NCBI RefSeq assembly: GCF_900106995.1
Contig: NZ_FNOK01000015.1
Coordinates: forward strand, 1 to 64,000
Source of the DNA: Saccharopolyspora shandongensis
GTDB lineage: Bacteria; Actinomycetota; Actinomycetes; Mycobacteriales; Pseudonocardiaceae
Direction: 5' to 3'
Length of the DNA: 64,000 nt
The stretch's first letter is position 1. Every line of letters starts with the position of its first letter. The notes beneath the pieces are model-generated. The model did no database searches and was not told the origin of the DNA. It was given only the letters and a program-made list of their open reading frames with translations. Of this stretch, positions 44,105-56,802 are shown piece after piece. A program made the translations under genes and the position numbers.

Positions 44105-45101
44105 TGTGGACCTCGTCGGTGATCGGGAGCGACTGGCAGGCCAGGATGATCCCGTCGTCGAGGTCCTCCTGGTCGAGGACCGAGTTCTGGAGCATCTTCA
44201 CCTCGCCGCTCCGGATCCGGCAGGCGCATGCGCTGCACGCGCCTTCGCGGCAGGAGAACGGCGCGTCCAGGCCCTTTTCCAGGAGCAGGTCCAGCAGGCG
44301 CTTCTGGCGCGGCCACGCGAACCGGTGGTTCTCGCCGTCGAGCTCGACCGCGATGGTCGCGGTGTCCTCGGGCGGCTCGGGCGCTTTCGGCTTCCGCTTC
44401 TCGAAGGGGTTGCGCTTCAGGGAGACGAAGCGTTCGACGTGGGTCCGAGCGCGCGGGACTTCCAGGTCCTTCAGCGCTTCCGCGGCGGCGTCCATGAAAC
44501 CGCCCGGGCCGCACACGAAGCACTCGCGGTCCGCGAACGGCCTGATCAGCTCGCGAAGCGCGGGCACCGTCGGGAGGCCCTGCACCGATTGCAGCCAGTG
44601 CACCACGACGAGCCGGTCGGGGTGCCGGGCGATCAGATCCCGGAGCTCGGCGGCGAAGATGACCGAGTCCTCGTCCTGGTTGGCGTAGACGATCACCACG
44701 CGCCCGGTCCCGGCCGCCAGCACCGACTTCGCGATCGACATCACCGGCGTGATCCCGCTGCCCGCCGCGAGCAGCAGGAAGTCCTCGTCGAGCGAACTCG
44801 GCGTGAAGGCGCCGCCGGGCGGCAGAACGTCCACAGTGGTCCCGGCGGCGACGTTGTCGCACAACCAGTTCGAGCCGAAGCCGGCTCGCTTCACCGTGAC
44901 CTGCCACGCCTCGTCGACGTGCGGCGAGCTGGACAGCGAGTAGCTGCGCGCCACCGAACCGGTGCGGTCGCTGGGGATTCGCAGGGTGAGGAACTGGCCG
45001 GGCCGGTAGGACCACTCCGGCGGCGGCTCGAACACCAGCGACCGGCTGTCCCGGGTCTCGTCGATGACCGCGGCGACCCGCAGTCGGGCGGGTTCGGGCA
45101 T
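44091..45101 (-). CDS. kshB: 3-ketosteroid 9-alpha-hydroxylase, ferredoxin reductase component (KshB)
   Basis: A 336-residue class IA Rieske reductase: FAD/NADH domains with RSYSLSSSPH and LLAAGSGITPVMSIAKSVL, CFVCGPGGFMDA, and a C-terminal plant-type [2Fe-2S] domain with CREGACSACACRIRSG and the last Cys in IILACQ. It passes electrons from NADH to KshA for 9-alpha-hydroxylation of androstadienedione, which with KstD opens ring B. ATG shares one base with the upstream stop (TGATG), so it is translationally coupled. Confidence 0.92.
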   Translation of the reverse strand: MPEPARLRVAAVIDETRDSRSLVFEPPPEWSYRPGQFLTLRIPSDRTGSVARSYSLSSSPHVDEAWQVTVKRAGFGSNWLCDNVAAGTTVDVLPPGGAFTPSSLDEDFLLLAAGSGITPVMSIAKSVLAAGTGRVVIVYANQDEDSVIFAAELRDLIARHPDRLVVVHWLQSVQGLPTVPALRELIRPFADRECFVCGPGGFMDAAAEALKDLEVPRARTHVERFVSLKRNPFEKRKPKAPEPPEDTATIAVELDGENHRFAWPRQKRLLDLLLEKGLDAPFSCREGACSACACRIRSGEVKMLQNSVLDQEDLDDGIILACQSLPITDEVHITYD

Positions 45102-45445
45102 CACAGGCTCCTGGGATCTCCGTCGGGATCGTGCGGCGGGGTCTCGATCAGACCGTCGCGGGCGGCGGCGTCGATGCTCGCCAGCACGTCGGCGCAGGAC
45201 TCGGCGACCTCGCCCGCCGGGCGGCCGGCGAACGTCGCGCACCGGCGAGCGCCTTCGGCGGTCCACTGGATGCTGGTGTGTTGCGGGCTGTTCTTCTTCG
45301 CCAGCACCCGGACGCCGCAGCGCCCGCACGCCACCGGGCACAGCCCCGAGCGCAGGTAGTCGTCCCGGTCGGCGGCCGTGCTCTCGCGCACCCGGGCCAG
45401 CGCCGCGGGCCGGTCGGCCAGGTCCGGTGCCTTCGCCCAGGTCAT
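45101..45445 (-). CDS. Small conserved Cys-motif protein coupled between kshA and kshB
   Basis: A 114-residue protein with a Cys cluster CPVACGRCGVRVLAKKNSPQ then HTSIQWT and a later Cys in RRCATFAG. The C-x3-C-x2-C arrangement suggests metal or iron-sulfur binding. It overlaps kshA by four bases (ATGA) and kshB by one (TGATG), so all three are made together. I know no assigned function; an accessory or maturation role for the hydroxylase, or a third redox component, is inferred from position alone. Confidence 0.8.
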   Translation of the reverse strand: MTWAKAPDLADRPAALARVRESTAADRDDYLRSGLCPVACGRCGVRVLAKKNSPQHTSIQWTAEGARRCATFAGRPAGEVAESCADVLASIDAAARDGLIETPPHDPDGDPRSL

Positions 45446-46581
45446 GAGCTCTCCGCCTGCTTGCGCGCCAGGTTCTCCGCGACTTCCCGCTCCCACACCT
45501 CGTTCGCGCGGCTGGTGTCCACTTCGAACTCGAACCTCGCCACCATGTCCTCGCTGACGTCCTCGACGTCCACGTAGAACTGCTCGTACCAGCGGCGCAG
45601 CTGGTAGACCGGGCCGTCCTCCTCGCACAGCAGCGGGTTGTCGATCCGCGTCTTGTTCCGCCAGATCTCCACGTCCTGCAGGAACCCGACGCCGGTGTTC
45701 TTGGCGATCTTGCCCGCCAGCTTGTCCGCCTGCTCGTCGGAGAGCCCCGGCAGCTTCTTGACCAGCACGCCCCACTGCAGCACGAACGAGTCGGCGGTGA
45801 TCGGGTAGTGGCAGTTGATCAGGATCGTTTCGATGGTGTAGCCGTGGTATTCGTTCCACAGCCGGTCGATCATGTACGACGGCCCGTAGTACGACGCCTC
45901 CGAGCGCACCTGGTTGTCGCTGCCGGAGTAGGTGCCCGCGCCGATGTCCGGGCGGCCCTTGGTGGTCAGGTACTGGCTGGCGACGTGGCCCTCGAAGACG
46001 TTCTTGAAGTACGTCGGGAACGCGAAGTGGATGTAGTAGAAGTGCGCCATGTCCACCACGTTGTCGACGATCTCGCGGCAGTTCGAGCCCTCGATGCGCA
46101 CGGTGTCCCAGGTCCAGTTGCTCCACTCGTCGGAGAACGCCTCCGGCAGGTGCGGGATCGTCACGTCCGCCGGGGGCGGGTTGCCCTGCGGGTCGTTCCA
46201 CACGAACAGCTGCTTGTTCTCCTCCATCGCGGGCCACGCCTTGGTGCGGGCGCGCAGCGGGATCCGCTTGGCGTAGGGGATTCCGGTGCAGCGGCCGTTG
46301 CCCGCCCAGCGCCAGTCGTGGAACGGGCAGGCGACCGCGTTGCCCTTGATGGTGCCCTGTGTGAGGTCGCCGCCCATGTGCCTGCAGTAGCCGTCGAGCA
46401 CGTTGAGGCCGCCGTCCTCGCCCTGGAACACGACGAGCTTGGTGCCGAAGGCCTCCACGGCGTGCGGCCGACCGTCCTTGAACTGCTCGACGGGGCCGAG
46501 GCAGTGCCAGCCGCGCGCGAACCGGGTCGGTGGGGTCCCGACGTCGATGGTGCGCACCTCGTCGTTGTTTGCCGCCGTCAT
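45442..46581 (-). CDS. kshA: 3-ketosteroid 9-alpha-hydroxylase, Rieske oxygenase component (KshA)
   Basis: A 379-residue Rieske oxygenase. The [2Fe-2S] ligands are Cys66-x-His68 and Cys85-x2-His88 (YCRHMGG, CPFHDW). The mononuclear iron region is NVVDMAHFYYIHF with His180 and His185, preceded by the structural Asn174. Sequence and length match mycobacterial KshA. It 9-alpha-hydroxylates the steroid nucleus using electrons from KshB. Good ribosome site (AAAGGGA). No KstR palindrome was found in its upstream region, which instead holds a dispersed repeat. Confidence 0.95.
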   Translation of the reverse strand: MTAANNDEVRTIDVGTPPTRFARGWHCLGPVEQFKDGRPHAVEAFGTKLVVFQGEDGGLNVLDGYCRHMGGDLTQGTIKGNAVACPFHDWRWAGNGRCTGIPYAKRIPLRARTKAWPAMEENKQLFVWNDPQGNPPPADVTIPHLPEAFSDEWSNWTWDTVRIEGSNCREIVDNVVDMAHFYYIHFAFPTYFKNVFEGHVASQYLTTKGRPDIGAGTYSGSDNQVRSEASYYGPSYMIDRLWNEYHGYTIETILINCHYPITADSFVLQWGVLVKKLPGLSDEQADKLAGKIAKNTGVGFLQDVEIWRNKTRIDNPLLCEEDGPVYQLRRWYEQFYVDVEDVSEDMVARFEFEVDTSRANEVWEREVAENLARKQAESS

Positions 46582-46654
46582 CTCGTCCCTTTCGCTCGTA
46601 CCGCCTCAGAAGTCTTTTGAGAATGCGGCGTCAGCCGCATGCGGTGGGGGACTC

Positions 46655-46800
46655 AACTTGCACCGCCGCGGGTTCTCAGACGTCGTCTGGCGAGGACAGC
46701 CCCAGCGCCGTGTATTGGACATACACAAGTCGGGGATCCCGGAGTCCAGACGGCGTCTGTAACTCCCGCAGGGGGGCCGCTACCTGCGCCGCTACTCAAA
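46655..46800 (+). repeat. Dispersed element family E, copy 2
   Basis: Contains GCACCGCCGCGGGTTC, GGCGAGGACAGCCCC, CGCCGTGTA, GGACATACA and a tail CCCGCAGGGGGGCCGCTACC, matching 34684-34834 (inverted) and, for the tail, 55245-55292. Also holds two 13-base palindromes, CAGACGTCGTCTG (46677-46689) and CAGACGGCGTCTG (46747-46759). Upstream of kshA, 13 bases past the kstD stop. Confidence 0.75.
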
Positions 46801-46813
46801 TCCATTGCCGAAA

Positions 46814-48487
46814 TCACTCCTCGGTTGCCAGGTGCTGCGCGGCGAGATATCCGAAGGTCATCGCTGGGCCGAGGGTCGCTCCGGGCCCGGCGTAGGTTCG
46901 GCCCATCACGGCGGCGCTGGTGTTGCCTGCCGCGTACAGGCCTTCGATGGGCGTGCCGTCTTCGCGCAGCACCCGAGCGTGCACGTCGGTGCGCAGGCCG
47001 CCCTTGGTGCCGAGGTCGCCCGGCACGATCTTCACGGCGTAGAACGGCGCTACCTCCAGCGCGCCCAGGCTCGGGTTCGGTTTGTTGCGCGGATCGCCGT
47101 AGTAGCGGTCGTATCCGGAGTCGCCGCGCCGGAAGTCGGCGTCCACGCCGTTGCGCGCGAAGCCGTTGAACCGCTCGATCGTGCGGCGCAGCGCGGCGGC
47201 GGGCACGTCGATGCGCTCGGCCAGCGCTTCGACCGTCGCCGCCCGCTGAACGGCCCCGGTTTTGTACCAGCGGCCCGGGAACGGCTGCCGCGGGCCCAGG
47301 CCCGCGAACATGTACCGGTTGCGGTAGCGCTGGTCGGCGATCAGCCAGGTCGGCATGTGCCGCCCGGGCCCGTCGCCGGGGCCGTACATGGCGTGCACCG
47401 CGTCGACGTACGGCGCGGCTTCGTTGCCGAATCGCTCGCCGTCGCCGTTGACCAGGATGCAGCCGGGCAGGGTTCGTTCGGCGAGGCAGAACCACGGCCC
47501 GCCGGGCAGCGGGATCGACGGCCCCCACCACGCGTCGTCCATCAGCTCCGTCGCGGCGCCGAGCCGCTGGGCGGCGGTGATCGCGTCGCCGGTGTTGGCC
47601 TTCGCGCCGACGGTCCACTGCGTACCGATCGGCTCGCGCTGGTGCTGTTTGCGCAGTTGCTCGTTGTGCTCGAAACCGCCTGCGGCCAGCACGACTCCGC
47701 GCCGCGCCACCAGCGTCCGGCGCTGGCCGTCGTGCTCGACGACGACGCCGGTGACCCGGCCGCCGTCGTGCTCCAGGTCGATCAGCGGGGTGTTCAGCCA
47801 CACCGGCACGCCGGCGTCGCGCAGCGCGACCCGCAGGCCCGCGGACAGCGCTTGGCCGAGCGCGAGCAGGCGCTGCCCGCGGATCCGGGCGAGCAGCCAG
47901 CGCGTGCCCACCCGCAGGGCGCGCAGCGGGCCGCGCGGGTGGCGGGCGAGCAGGTTCAGCCACCGGAAGTCGGCCTGCGTGATGACCAGGTTCGCCGGGG
48001 CCTTGCCGTAGCCGGGTTCGAGATCGGCGAGCAGATCGCCGAGGACTCGGCCGTCCAGCGGCGCGGCCTCGATGGATCGCCCGCGCACCCGGCCGCCGGG
48101 GGCTTCCGGGTAGTAGTCCGCGTATTCGGGCACCCACCGCATGCGCAACGGCGTGCTCGGCAGGACCTCGGCGAGCATCCGCGGCCCGGCCGCCAGGAAG
48201 GCGGCCTGCCGTTCGGCGTCGACCGCGTCGCCGACGATGTGGGCGAGGTAGGTGCTTGCGGCTTCTGGGGTGTCGGTGATGCCCGCCTCGGCGAGCACGT
48301 GGTTGTTCGGCACCCACACGCCGCCGCCGGAGCGGGCTGTGGAGCCGCCGAACTTCGCCGCCTTCTCGACCAGCACGGTGTCGAGTCCCTGCCGGGCCGC
48401 CGTGAGCGCCGCCGTCATCCCGGCGGCGCCGCTGCCGACCACGACGACGTCGAACTCGGAGCGGCCATCGGGTGTCCCTGCGGTCAT
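46814..48487 (-). CDS. kstD: 3-ketosteroid delta1-dehydrogenase
   Basis: A 557-residue flavoprotein of the fumarate-reductase-like family: N-terminal FAD motif VVVVGSGAAGMTAALTAARQ and VEKAAKFGGSTARSGGGVW, C-terminal FYAVKIVPGDLGTKGGLRTD with the catalytic Tyr and Gly, and LYAAGNTSAAVMG. It introduces the 1,2 double bond in ring A; with KshA this gives the unstable 9-hydroxy-dienedione that opens to 3-HSA. A KstR operator lies about 35 bases upstream. Confidence 0.93.
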   Translation of the reverse strand: MTAGTPDGRSEFDVVVVGSGAAGMTAALTAARQGLDTVLVEKAAKFGGSTARSGGGVWVPNNHVLAEAGITDTPEAASTYLAHIVGDAVDAERQAAFLAAGPRMLAEVLPSTPLRMRWVPEYADYYPEAPGGRVRGRSIEAAPLDGRVLGDLLADLEPGYGKAPANLVITQADFRWLNLLARHPRGPLRALRVGTRWLLARIRGQRLLALGQALSAGLRVALRDAGVPVWLNTPLIDLEHDGGRVTGVVVEHDGQRRTLVARRGVVLAAGGFEHNEQLRKQHQREPIGTQWTVGAKANTGDAITAAQRLGAATELMDDAWWGPSIPLPGGPWFCLAERTLPGCILVNGDGERFGNEAAPYVDAVHAMYGPGDGPGRHMPTWLIADQRYRNRYMFAGLGPRQPFPGRWYKTGAVQRAATVEALAERIDVPAAALRRTIERFNGFARNGVDADFRRGDSGYDRYYGDPRNKPNPSLGALEVAPFYAVKIVPGDLGTKGGLRTDVHARVLREDGTPIEGLYAAGNTSAAVMGRTYAGPGATLGPAMTFGYLAAQHLATEE

Positions 48488-48521
48488 CGCACCTCCCTCG
48501 CGCCAACCTCGCGGTCAATAC

Positions 48522-48535
48522 TGAAACATGTTATA
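48522..48535. promoter_or_regulatory. KstR operator upstream of kstD
   Basis: TGAAACATGTTATA fits TnnAACnnGTTnnA exactly; in the region shared with the divergent flavoprotein gene. Confidence 0.8.
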
Positions 48536-48601
48536 GATTTCTGCGCCAGTGGCGCTATGGTGTAGCCAGAAAACGAGCACTTGCCTCGATGAAGTAGCGA
48601 A

Positions 48602-48615
48602 GAGAACCTGTTTCA
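48602..48615. promoter_or_regulatory. KstR operator upstream of the flavoprotein-hsaEGF operon
   Basis: GAGAACCTGTTTCA has the AAC-2-GTT core and the last A; the first base is G rather than T. 18 bases before the ATG. Confidence 0.75.
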
Positions 48616-48632
48616 AACTGGTGAGGGGTGCG

Positions 48633-50210
48633 ATGGTCCAGCGCAGCGCGTTGCACGCCGATGTGGTGATCGTCGGCTTCGGCGTCGCCGGGGCCTGCGC
48701 CGCGCTCGAAGCGGCCCGCGCGGGCGCCCGCGTCGTGCTGATCGACCGGTTCGGCGGCGGCGGTGCGAGCGCCCTGTCCGGCGGCGTCGTCTACGCCGGC
48801 GGCGGCACCCGGCAGCAGCGCGCGGCCGGTGTGCCGGACACGCCCGAGGCGATGTACGCATACCTGCGGGAAGAGGTCGGCGACGCGGTCGGCGCGGACA
48901 CGCTCCGCCGCTTCTGCGAGTCCAGCGCCGACATGATCACCTGGTTGGAGCAGCAGGGCGTCCCGTTCGAGGGAAGCCTCTGCCCGTACAAGACGTCGTA
49001 CCCGAGCAACCGGCACTACCTCTACTACTCCGGCAGCGAGGCGGCGGGCGGTTTCCGGGACGTCGCCGCGCCCGCCCCGCGCGGTCACCGCACGAAAGGC
49101 CGCGGCACGTCGGGGAAAGTGCTGTTCGCGGCGCTGGCGGAAGCCGTGCGCCGGGCCGGGGTCCAGGTGCTCACCGAGACCCGTGCGCGCAGGCTGGTGC
49201 TGGACGCCGATGGCCGGGTCTGCGCTGTCGACTGCGAGCGCGTCGGCGGAGGTGCTCGCCGCGTGCACCGGGCGTTGAGCCGCGTGGCGGCGAAACCCGG
49301 GCTGTACGTGCCGAAACTGGCGCGGCTGCTGCACGGCCGGGTCGAGCGGCTGGAGCGGCGCGGCGAAGCCGTGCGGATCCACGCGGACCGGGCGGTGGTG
49401 CTGGCCGCGGGCGGATTCGTGGCCAACCGGGAGATGATGCGGCGTTTCGCGCCCGCGTACCGGGGCGGACTGCCGCTGGGCACGCAGGGCGACGACGGCA
49501 GCGGCATCCGGCTCGGGCAGGACGTCGGCGGCGCGCTCGGCAAGCTGGACCGAGTGTCGGCGTGGCGGTTCATCAGCCCGCCCAGCGCGATGCTCAGCGG
49601 CGTCCTCGTCGACCAGGACGGCCGGCGGATCGGCGACGAATCCCGTTACGGCGCCGCGCACGGGCAGGCGCTCGTCGAGCGGCACGGCGGGCGCGGCTGG
49701 CTGCTGATCGACCAGCGGTTGAGCCGGCTCGCCAAGCAGCAGCTGCGCAGCCAGACGGTGTGGTTCCAGCGGCTGCAAGCGCACTACCTGCTCTCGACCG
49801 CTGCGACCGGCGACACGCTCGAATCGGCCGCCCGCGCGGCCGGTGTCGACGCGGCGGGACTCCGGGACACAGTGGACAGCCACAACATGGCCGCGAGCGA
49901 AGGGAAACCCGATCCGGCGGGTAAGCCAGCGGAGTTCGTCCGGGTCCTGGACCGGCCGCCGTTCGCGCTGCTGGACGTCTCGATCCGGCCGAGCCTGGCC
50001 TATCCGTGCCCGATGCTCACCCTCGGCGGGCTGCTCGTCGACGAGGGCACCGGGCAGGTGCGGGACGAGCACGGCGGCACCGTTCCCGGCCTGTACGCGG
50101 CCGGTCGCTCGGCGGTCGGCGTGTGCTCGGAGTCCTACATCAGCGGGCTGTCGCTGGCCGACTGCGTGTTCTCCGGCCGCCGGGCCGGACTCAACTCGGC
50201 GAAGGGGTGA
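48633..50210 (+). CDS. KstD-like FAD-dependent steroid dehydrogenase (delta4-type candidate)
   Basis: A 525-residue paralogue of KstD in the FAD_binding_2 family: ADVVIVGFGVAGACAALEAA, LIDRFGGGGASALSGGVVYA and a C-terminal LYAAGRSAVGVCSESYISGL. The KstD VKIVPGDLGTKGG motif is not conserved, so substrate or regiochemistry differs. Candidates are a delta4-(5alpha)-dehydrogenase as in Rhodococcus or a related steroid flavoprotein. It heads an operon with hsaE, hsaG and hsaF, next to a KstR site. ATG at 48633 follows GAGGGG. Confidence 0.75.
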   Translation: MVQRSALHADVVIVGFGVAGACAALEAARAGARVVLIDRFGGGGASALSGGVVYAGGGTRQQRAAGVPDTPEAMYAYLREEVGDAVGADTLRRFCESSADMITWLEQQGVPFEGSLCPYKTSYPSNRHYLYYSGSEAAGGFRDVAAPAPRGHRTKGRGTSGKVLFAALAEAVRRAGVQVLTETRARRLVLDADGRVCAVDCERVGGGARRVHRALSRVAAKPGLYVPKLARLLHGRVERLERRGEAVRIHADRAVVLAAGGFVANREMMRRFAPAYRGGLPLGTQGDDGSGIRLGQDVGGALGKLDRVSAWRFISPPSAMLSGVLVDQDGRRIGDESRYGAAHGQALVERHGGRGWLLIDQRLSRLAKQQLRSQTVWFQRLQAHYLLSTAATGDTLESAARAAGVDAAGLRDTVDSHNMAASEGKPDPAGKPAEFVRVLDRPPFALLDVSIRPSLAYPCPMLTLGGLLVDEGTGQVRDEHGGTVPGLYAAGRSAVGVCSESYISGLSLADCVFSGRRAGLNSAKG

Positions 50211-50214
50211 ACGG

Positions 50215-51003
50215 ATGCTGGCAGCTGACGCGCGCGCCGAGGTGGCGCAGCGGCTTTGGGACGCCGAGCGCGATCGCGCGCCGATACCGCCGCTGGTGGA
50301 GACGATCCCGCGGCTGGACGCCGTCGATGCCTACGAGATCCAGCTGCTGAACGTGCGCCGGCGCGACGAGCCGGTCATCGGCCACAAGGTCGGGCTGACC
50401 TCGCCGGTCATGCAGCAGATGATGGGCGTGTCCGAGCCCGACTACGGGCACCTGCTGGCGAGCATGCGGCTGCCCGAGGGCGAACCGGTCGACCCGCGGC
50501 GGTACTGCGTGCCGCGGGTGGAGGTGGAGGTCGGGTTCCTGCTGGGCGCGGACCTGCCCGCGGCGTGCACCGAGGCCGACGTGCTGGCCGGGACCGAGGC
50601 GCTGGTGCCGGCGATCGAGCTGATCGACAGCCGGATCGCGGACTGGCGGATCAGCCTCGTGGACACGATCGCGGACAACGCGTCCTCGGCGGGCTTCGCG
50701 CTCGGCGCGGCGCGGATCGACCCGAATTCCGTTGACCTGAAACGGATCGGCGCAGTGCTGTGGCGCAACGGCGAGGCCATCGAGCACGGCCGGTCCGACG
50801 CGGTGCTGGGCAACCCCGCCACCGCCGTCGCCTGGCTGGCGCGGAAGGTCGCCGCCTTCGGGGTGCGGCTGCGGGCCGGGAACGTCGTGCTGCCCGGCTC
50901 CTGCACCCGCGCGATCGACGTGTCACCCGGTGACGAGTTCCGTGCCGACTTCCGGTGCGGCGGAGCCGAGCTGGGCTCCGTGTCGGTGTCGTTCGGGTCG
51001 TGA
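50215..51003 (+). CDS. hsaE: 2-hydroxypenta-/hexa-2,4-dienoate hydratase
   Basis: A 262-residue hydratase of the fumarylacetoacetase-like family: VIGHKVGLTSPVMQQMMGV, YCVPRVEVEVGFLLGADLP (metal-binding Glu residues), PAIELIDSRI and VVLPGSCTRAI. In the steroid pathway HsaE hydrates 2-hydroxy-hexa-2,4-dienoate, the ring A product of HsaD, to the substrate of HsaF. Four bases after the flavoprotein stop. Confidence 0.93.
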   Translation: MLAADARAEVAQRLWDAERDRAPIPPLVETIPRLDAVDAYEIQLLNVRRRDEPVIGHKVGLTSPVMQQMMGVSEPDYGHLLASMRLPEGEPVDPRRYCVPRVEVEVGFLLGADLPAACTEADVLAGTEALVPAIELIDSRIADWRISLVDTIADNASSAGFALGAARIDPNSVDLKRIGAVLWRNGEAIEHGRSDAVLGNPATAVAWLARKVAAFGVRLRAGNVVLPGSCTRAIDVSPGDEFRADFRCGGAELGSVSVSFGS

Positions 51004-51067
51004 GCGCGAAGACCGGTAAGAACCGGATCGTGCACTCACGGCAACTGACCTGCAGAAAGGAGGCGGA

Positions 51068-51961
51068 ATGCGCAAGGCGACCGCGGCGATCGTCGGATCC
51101 GGCAACATCGGCACCGACTTGCTGCACAAGCTGAGCCGCTCCGCGCACCTCGAACCCCGGTGGATGATCGGCATCGACCCGGCCAGCGCGGGGCTGCGCC
51201 GGGCGGCGGACCTCGGGGTCGCGGCGAGCGCGGACGGCGTGGACTGGCTGCTGGAGAACCACCGCCCGGACGTGGTCTTCGAAGCCACCTCGGCGAAGGT
51301 GCACCGGGCCAACGCGCCCCGCTACGCCGAGGCGGGCATCCGGGCCATCGACCTCACGCCCGCCGCCGTCGGGCCCTACGTGGTGCCGCCGGTGAACCTC
51401 GACGAGCACCTGGACGCGCCGAACCTGAACCTGATCACCTGCGGCGGCCAGGCCACCATCCCGATGGTGCACGCGGTGTCGCGCGTGGTGCCGGTCGCCT
51501 ACGCCGAGATCGTCGCGTCGGTCGCGTCGGTGTCGGCCGGGCCGGGCACCCGCGCCAACATCGACGAGTTCACCCGCACCACCAGCACCGGCATCGAGGT
51601 GCTGGGCGGCGCGGAGCGCGGCAAGGCGATCATCGTGCTGAACCCGGCCGACCCGCCGGTGATCATGCGCGACACGATCTTCTGCGCCATCCCGGCCGAT
51701 GCCGACACCGACGCGATCGGCGCGTCGATCACCAAGATGGCCGCCGAGATCGCCGAGTACGTGCCCGGCTACCGGCTGCTGGCCGAGCCGCAGTTCGACC
51801 CGCCGTCGCCGGCCACCGGTGGCATGGCGCGCGCGGCGATCTTCGTCGAAGTCGAGGGCGCGGGCGACTTCCTGCCGCCCTACTCCGGGAACCTGGACAT
51901 CATGACCGCCGCCGCGGTGCGGGTGGGCGAGCAATTGGTCAGCAAGGAGGCAGTGGCATGA
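51068..51961 (+). CDS. hsaG: Acylating aldehyde dehydrogenase (propanal/acetaldehyde)
   Basis: A 297-residue CoA-acylating dehydrogenase with the NAD site [14 protein letters not shown] and catalytic Cys125 in [13 protein letters not shown]. It converts the aldehyde channelled from HsaF (propanal from the steroid pathway) to the acyl-CoA. ATG after AAAGGAGG. Its stop overlaps the start of a 47-codon frame (ATGA) that sits between it and hsaF. Confidence 0.94.
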   Translation: MRKATAAIVGSGNIGTDLLHKLSRSAHLEPRWMIGIDPASAGLRRAADLGVAASADGVDWLLENHRPDVVFEATSAKVHRANAPRYAEAGIRAIDLTPAAVGPYVVPPVNLDEHLDAPNLNLITCGGQATIPMVHAVSRVVPVAYAEIVASVASVSAGPGTRANIDEFTRTTSTGIEVLGGAERGKAIIVLNPADPPVIMRDTIFCAIPADADTDAIGASITKMAAEIAEYVPGYRLLAEPQFDPPSPATGGMARAAIFVEVEGAGDFLPPYSGNLDIMTAAAVRVGEQLVSKEAVA

Positions 51962-52101
51962 GTAGTCCTGTGTCAACCCCAGTCCTCCTCAACCGCACCT
52001 CAGGGGAACGTGACGCAAACCGGCCACAAGAAACCGCGAAACGCGAGATCGAGCCGGACGCAACCACAACTGTGAAACGCGGAGAGGCGGAACTGGCATG
52101 A
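51958..52101 (+). CDS. 47-codon frame inserted between hsaG and hsaF
   Basis: The ATG overlaps the hsaG stop (ATGA) and the TGA overlaps the hsaF start (ATGA), so the frame links both genes exactly. The product [20 protein letters not shown] and on is hydrophilic, with no family resemblance and a base composition less GC-biased at third positions than its neighbours. It may be a spacer peptide, a real small protein, or an insertion that kept coupling. I do not know a counterpart in other hsa clusters. Confidence 0.45.
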   Translation: MSSPVSTPVLLNRTSGERDANRPQETAKREIEPDATTTVKRGEAELA

Positions 52102-53141
52102 CCGGCCTGCCGAACACCTACTCCGACGCCCTGGACGTGCGGATCACCGACACCTCGCTGCGCGACGGATCGCACCACAAGCGCCACCAGTTCACCAAGG
52201 CGGAGGTGCGCGACATCGTCACCGCGCTGGACGGCGCGGGCGTGCCGGTCATCGAGGTGACCCATGGCGACGGGCTGGGCGGCTCGTCGTTCAACTACGG
52301 GTTTTCCCATACGCCCGAACAGGAACTCATCACCATCGCCGCCGAGACGGCGCGCAACGCCAAGATCGCCGTGCTGATGCTGCCGGGCGTCGGCGTCACC
52401 GACGACATCGTCATCGCCCGCGACAACGGCGCCTCGGTGTGCCGGATCGCCACGCACTGCACCGAAGCCGACGTGTCGGAGCAGCACTTCGGCCTGGCGC
52501 GCGAGCTGGGCCTGGAGACCGTCGGATTCCTGATGATGGCGCACTCCCAGCCGCCGGAGTCGCTGGCGAAGCAGGCGCGGATCATGGTCGACGCGGGCTG
52601 CCAGTGCGTCTACGTCGTCGACTCGGCGGGCGCGCTGGTGCTGGAGCAGGTGGCCGAGCGGGTGTCGGCGCTCGTCGCGGAGGTCGGCGGCGAGGCGCAG
52701 GTCGGCTTCCACGGGCACGAGAACCTCGGCGTCGCCGTCGCCAACTCCGTCGCCGCGGCGCGGGCCGGCGCGGTGCAGATCGACGGCAGCGCAAGGCGTT
52801 TCGGCGCCGGGGCGGGGAACACTCCGGTGGAGGCGTTCGTCGGCGTGTGCGACAAGCTCGGCATCCGCACCGGGATCGACTTCTTCGCCATCGCCGACGC
52901 GGCCGAGGACGTGGTGCGCCCGGCGATGCCCGAGGAATGCCTGCTGGACCGCTCCGCGCTGATGATGGGCTACGCCGGGGTGTACTCCAGCTTCCTCAAG
53001 CACGCCGCCCGGCAGGCCGAGCGCTACGGCGTCAGCGAGGCGGCGCTGCTGGTGCGCGCGGGCGAGCGCAAGCTCGTCGGCGGTCAGGAGGACCAGCTCA
53101 TCGACATCGCGCTCGAACTCCAGCGTGATCGACACGAATAA
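52098..53141 (+). CDS. hsaF: 4-hydroxy-2-oxovalerate (hexanoate) aldolase
   Basis: A 347-residue class II pyruvate aldolase of the HMGL/DmpG family: [37 protein letters not shown] with the metal-binding His-x-His, then a C-terminal helical communication domain. It cleaves 4-hydroxy-2-oxohexanoate to pyruvate and propanal and forms a channelling complex with HsaG. The start overlaps the small frame before it. Confidence 0.94.
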   Translation: MTGLPNTYSDALDVRITDTSLRDGSHHKRHQFTKAEVRDIVTALDGAGVPVIEVTHGDGLGGSSFNYGFSHTPEQELITIAAETARNAKIAVLMLPGVGVTDDIVIARDNGASVCRIATHCTEADVSEQHFGLARELGLETVGFLMMAHSQPPESLAKQARIMVDAGCQCVYVVDSAGALVLEQVAERVSALVAEVGGEAQVGFHGHENLGVAVANSVAAARAGAVQIDGSARRFGAGAGNTPVEAFVGVCDKLGIRTGIDFFAIADAAEDVVRPAMPEECLLDRSALMMGYAGVYSSFLKHAARQAERYGVSEAALLVRAGERKLVGGQEDQLIDIALELQRDRHE

Positions 53142-53153
53142 GAACATGTTCTA
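53140..53153. promoter_or_regulatory. KstR operator upstream of hsaA
   Basis: AAGAACATGTTCTA, a nearly perfect palindrome differing from TAGAACATGTTCTA only at the first base. 32 bases before the hsaA start, just after hsaF. Confidence 0.88.
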
Positions 53154-53185
53154 GCCTGTGGTTACTCGGGAAACGGGAGCGGCCG

Positions 53186-55215
<2,030 letters not shown>

Positions 55216-55244
55216 CTTGAGGGACCTGGTTCATGTGAGAAGGC

Positions 55245-56775
<1,531 letters not shown>

Positions 56776-56802
56776 GCGCCCCGGTGCCCGAGGCAAGGTT
56801 GC

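Noticed and set aside
46582..46660. KstR box upstream of kshA
   Set aside because: No AAC-2-GTT palindrome was found in the upstream gap; regulation of kshA must be by another route or a more distant site.
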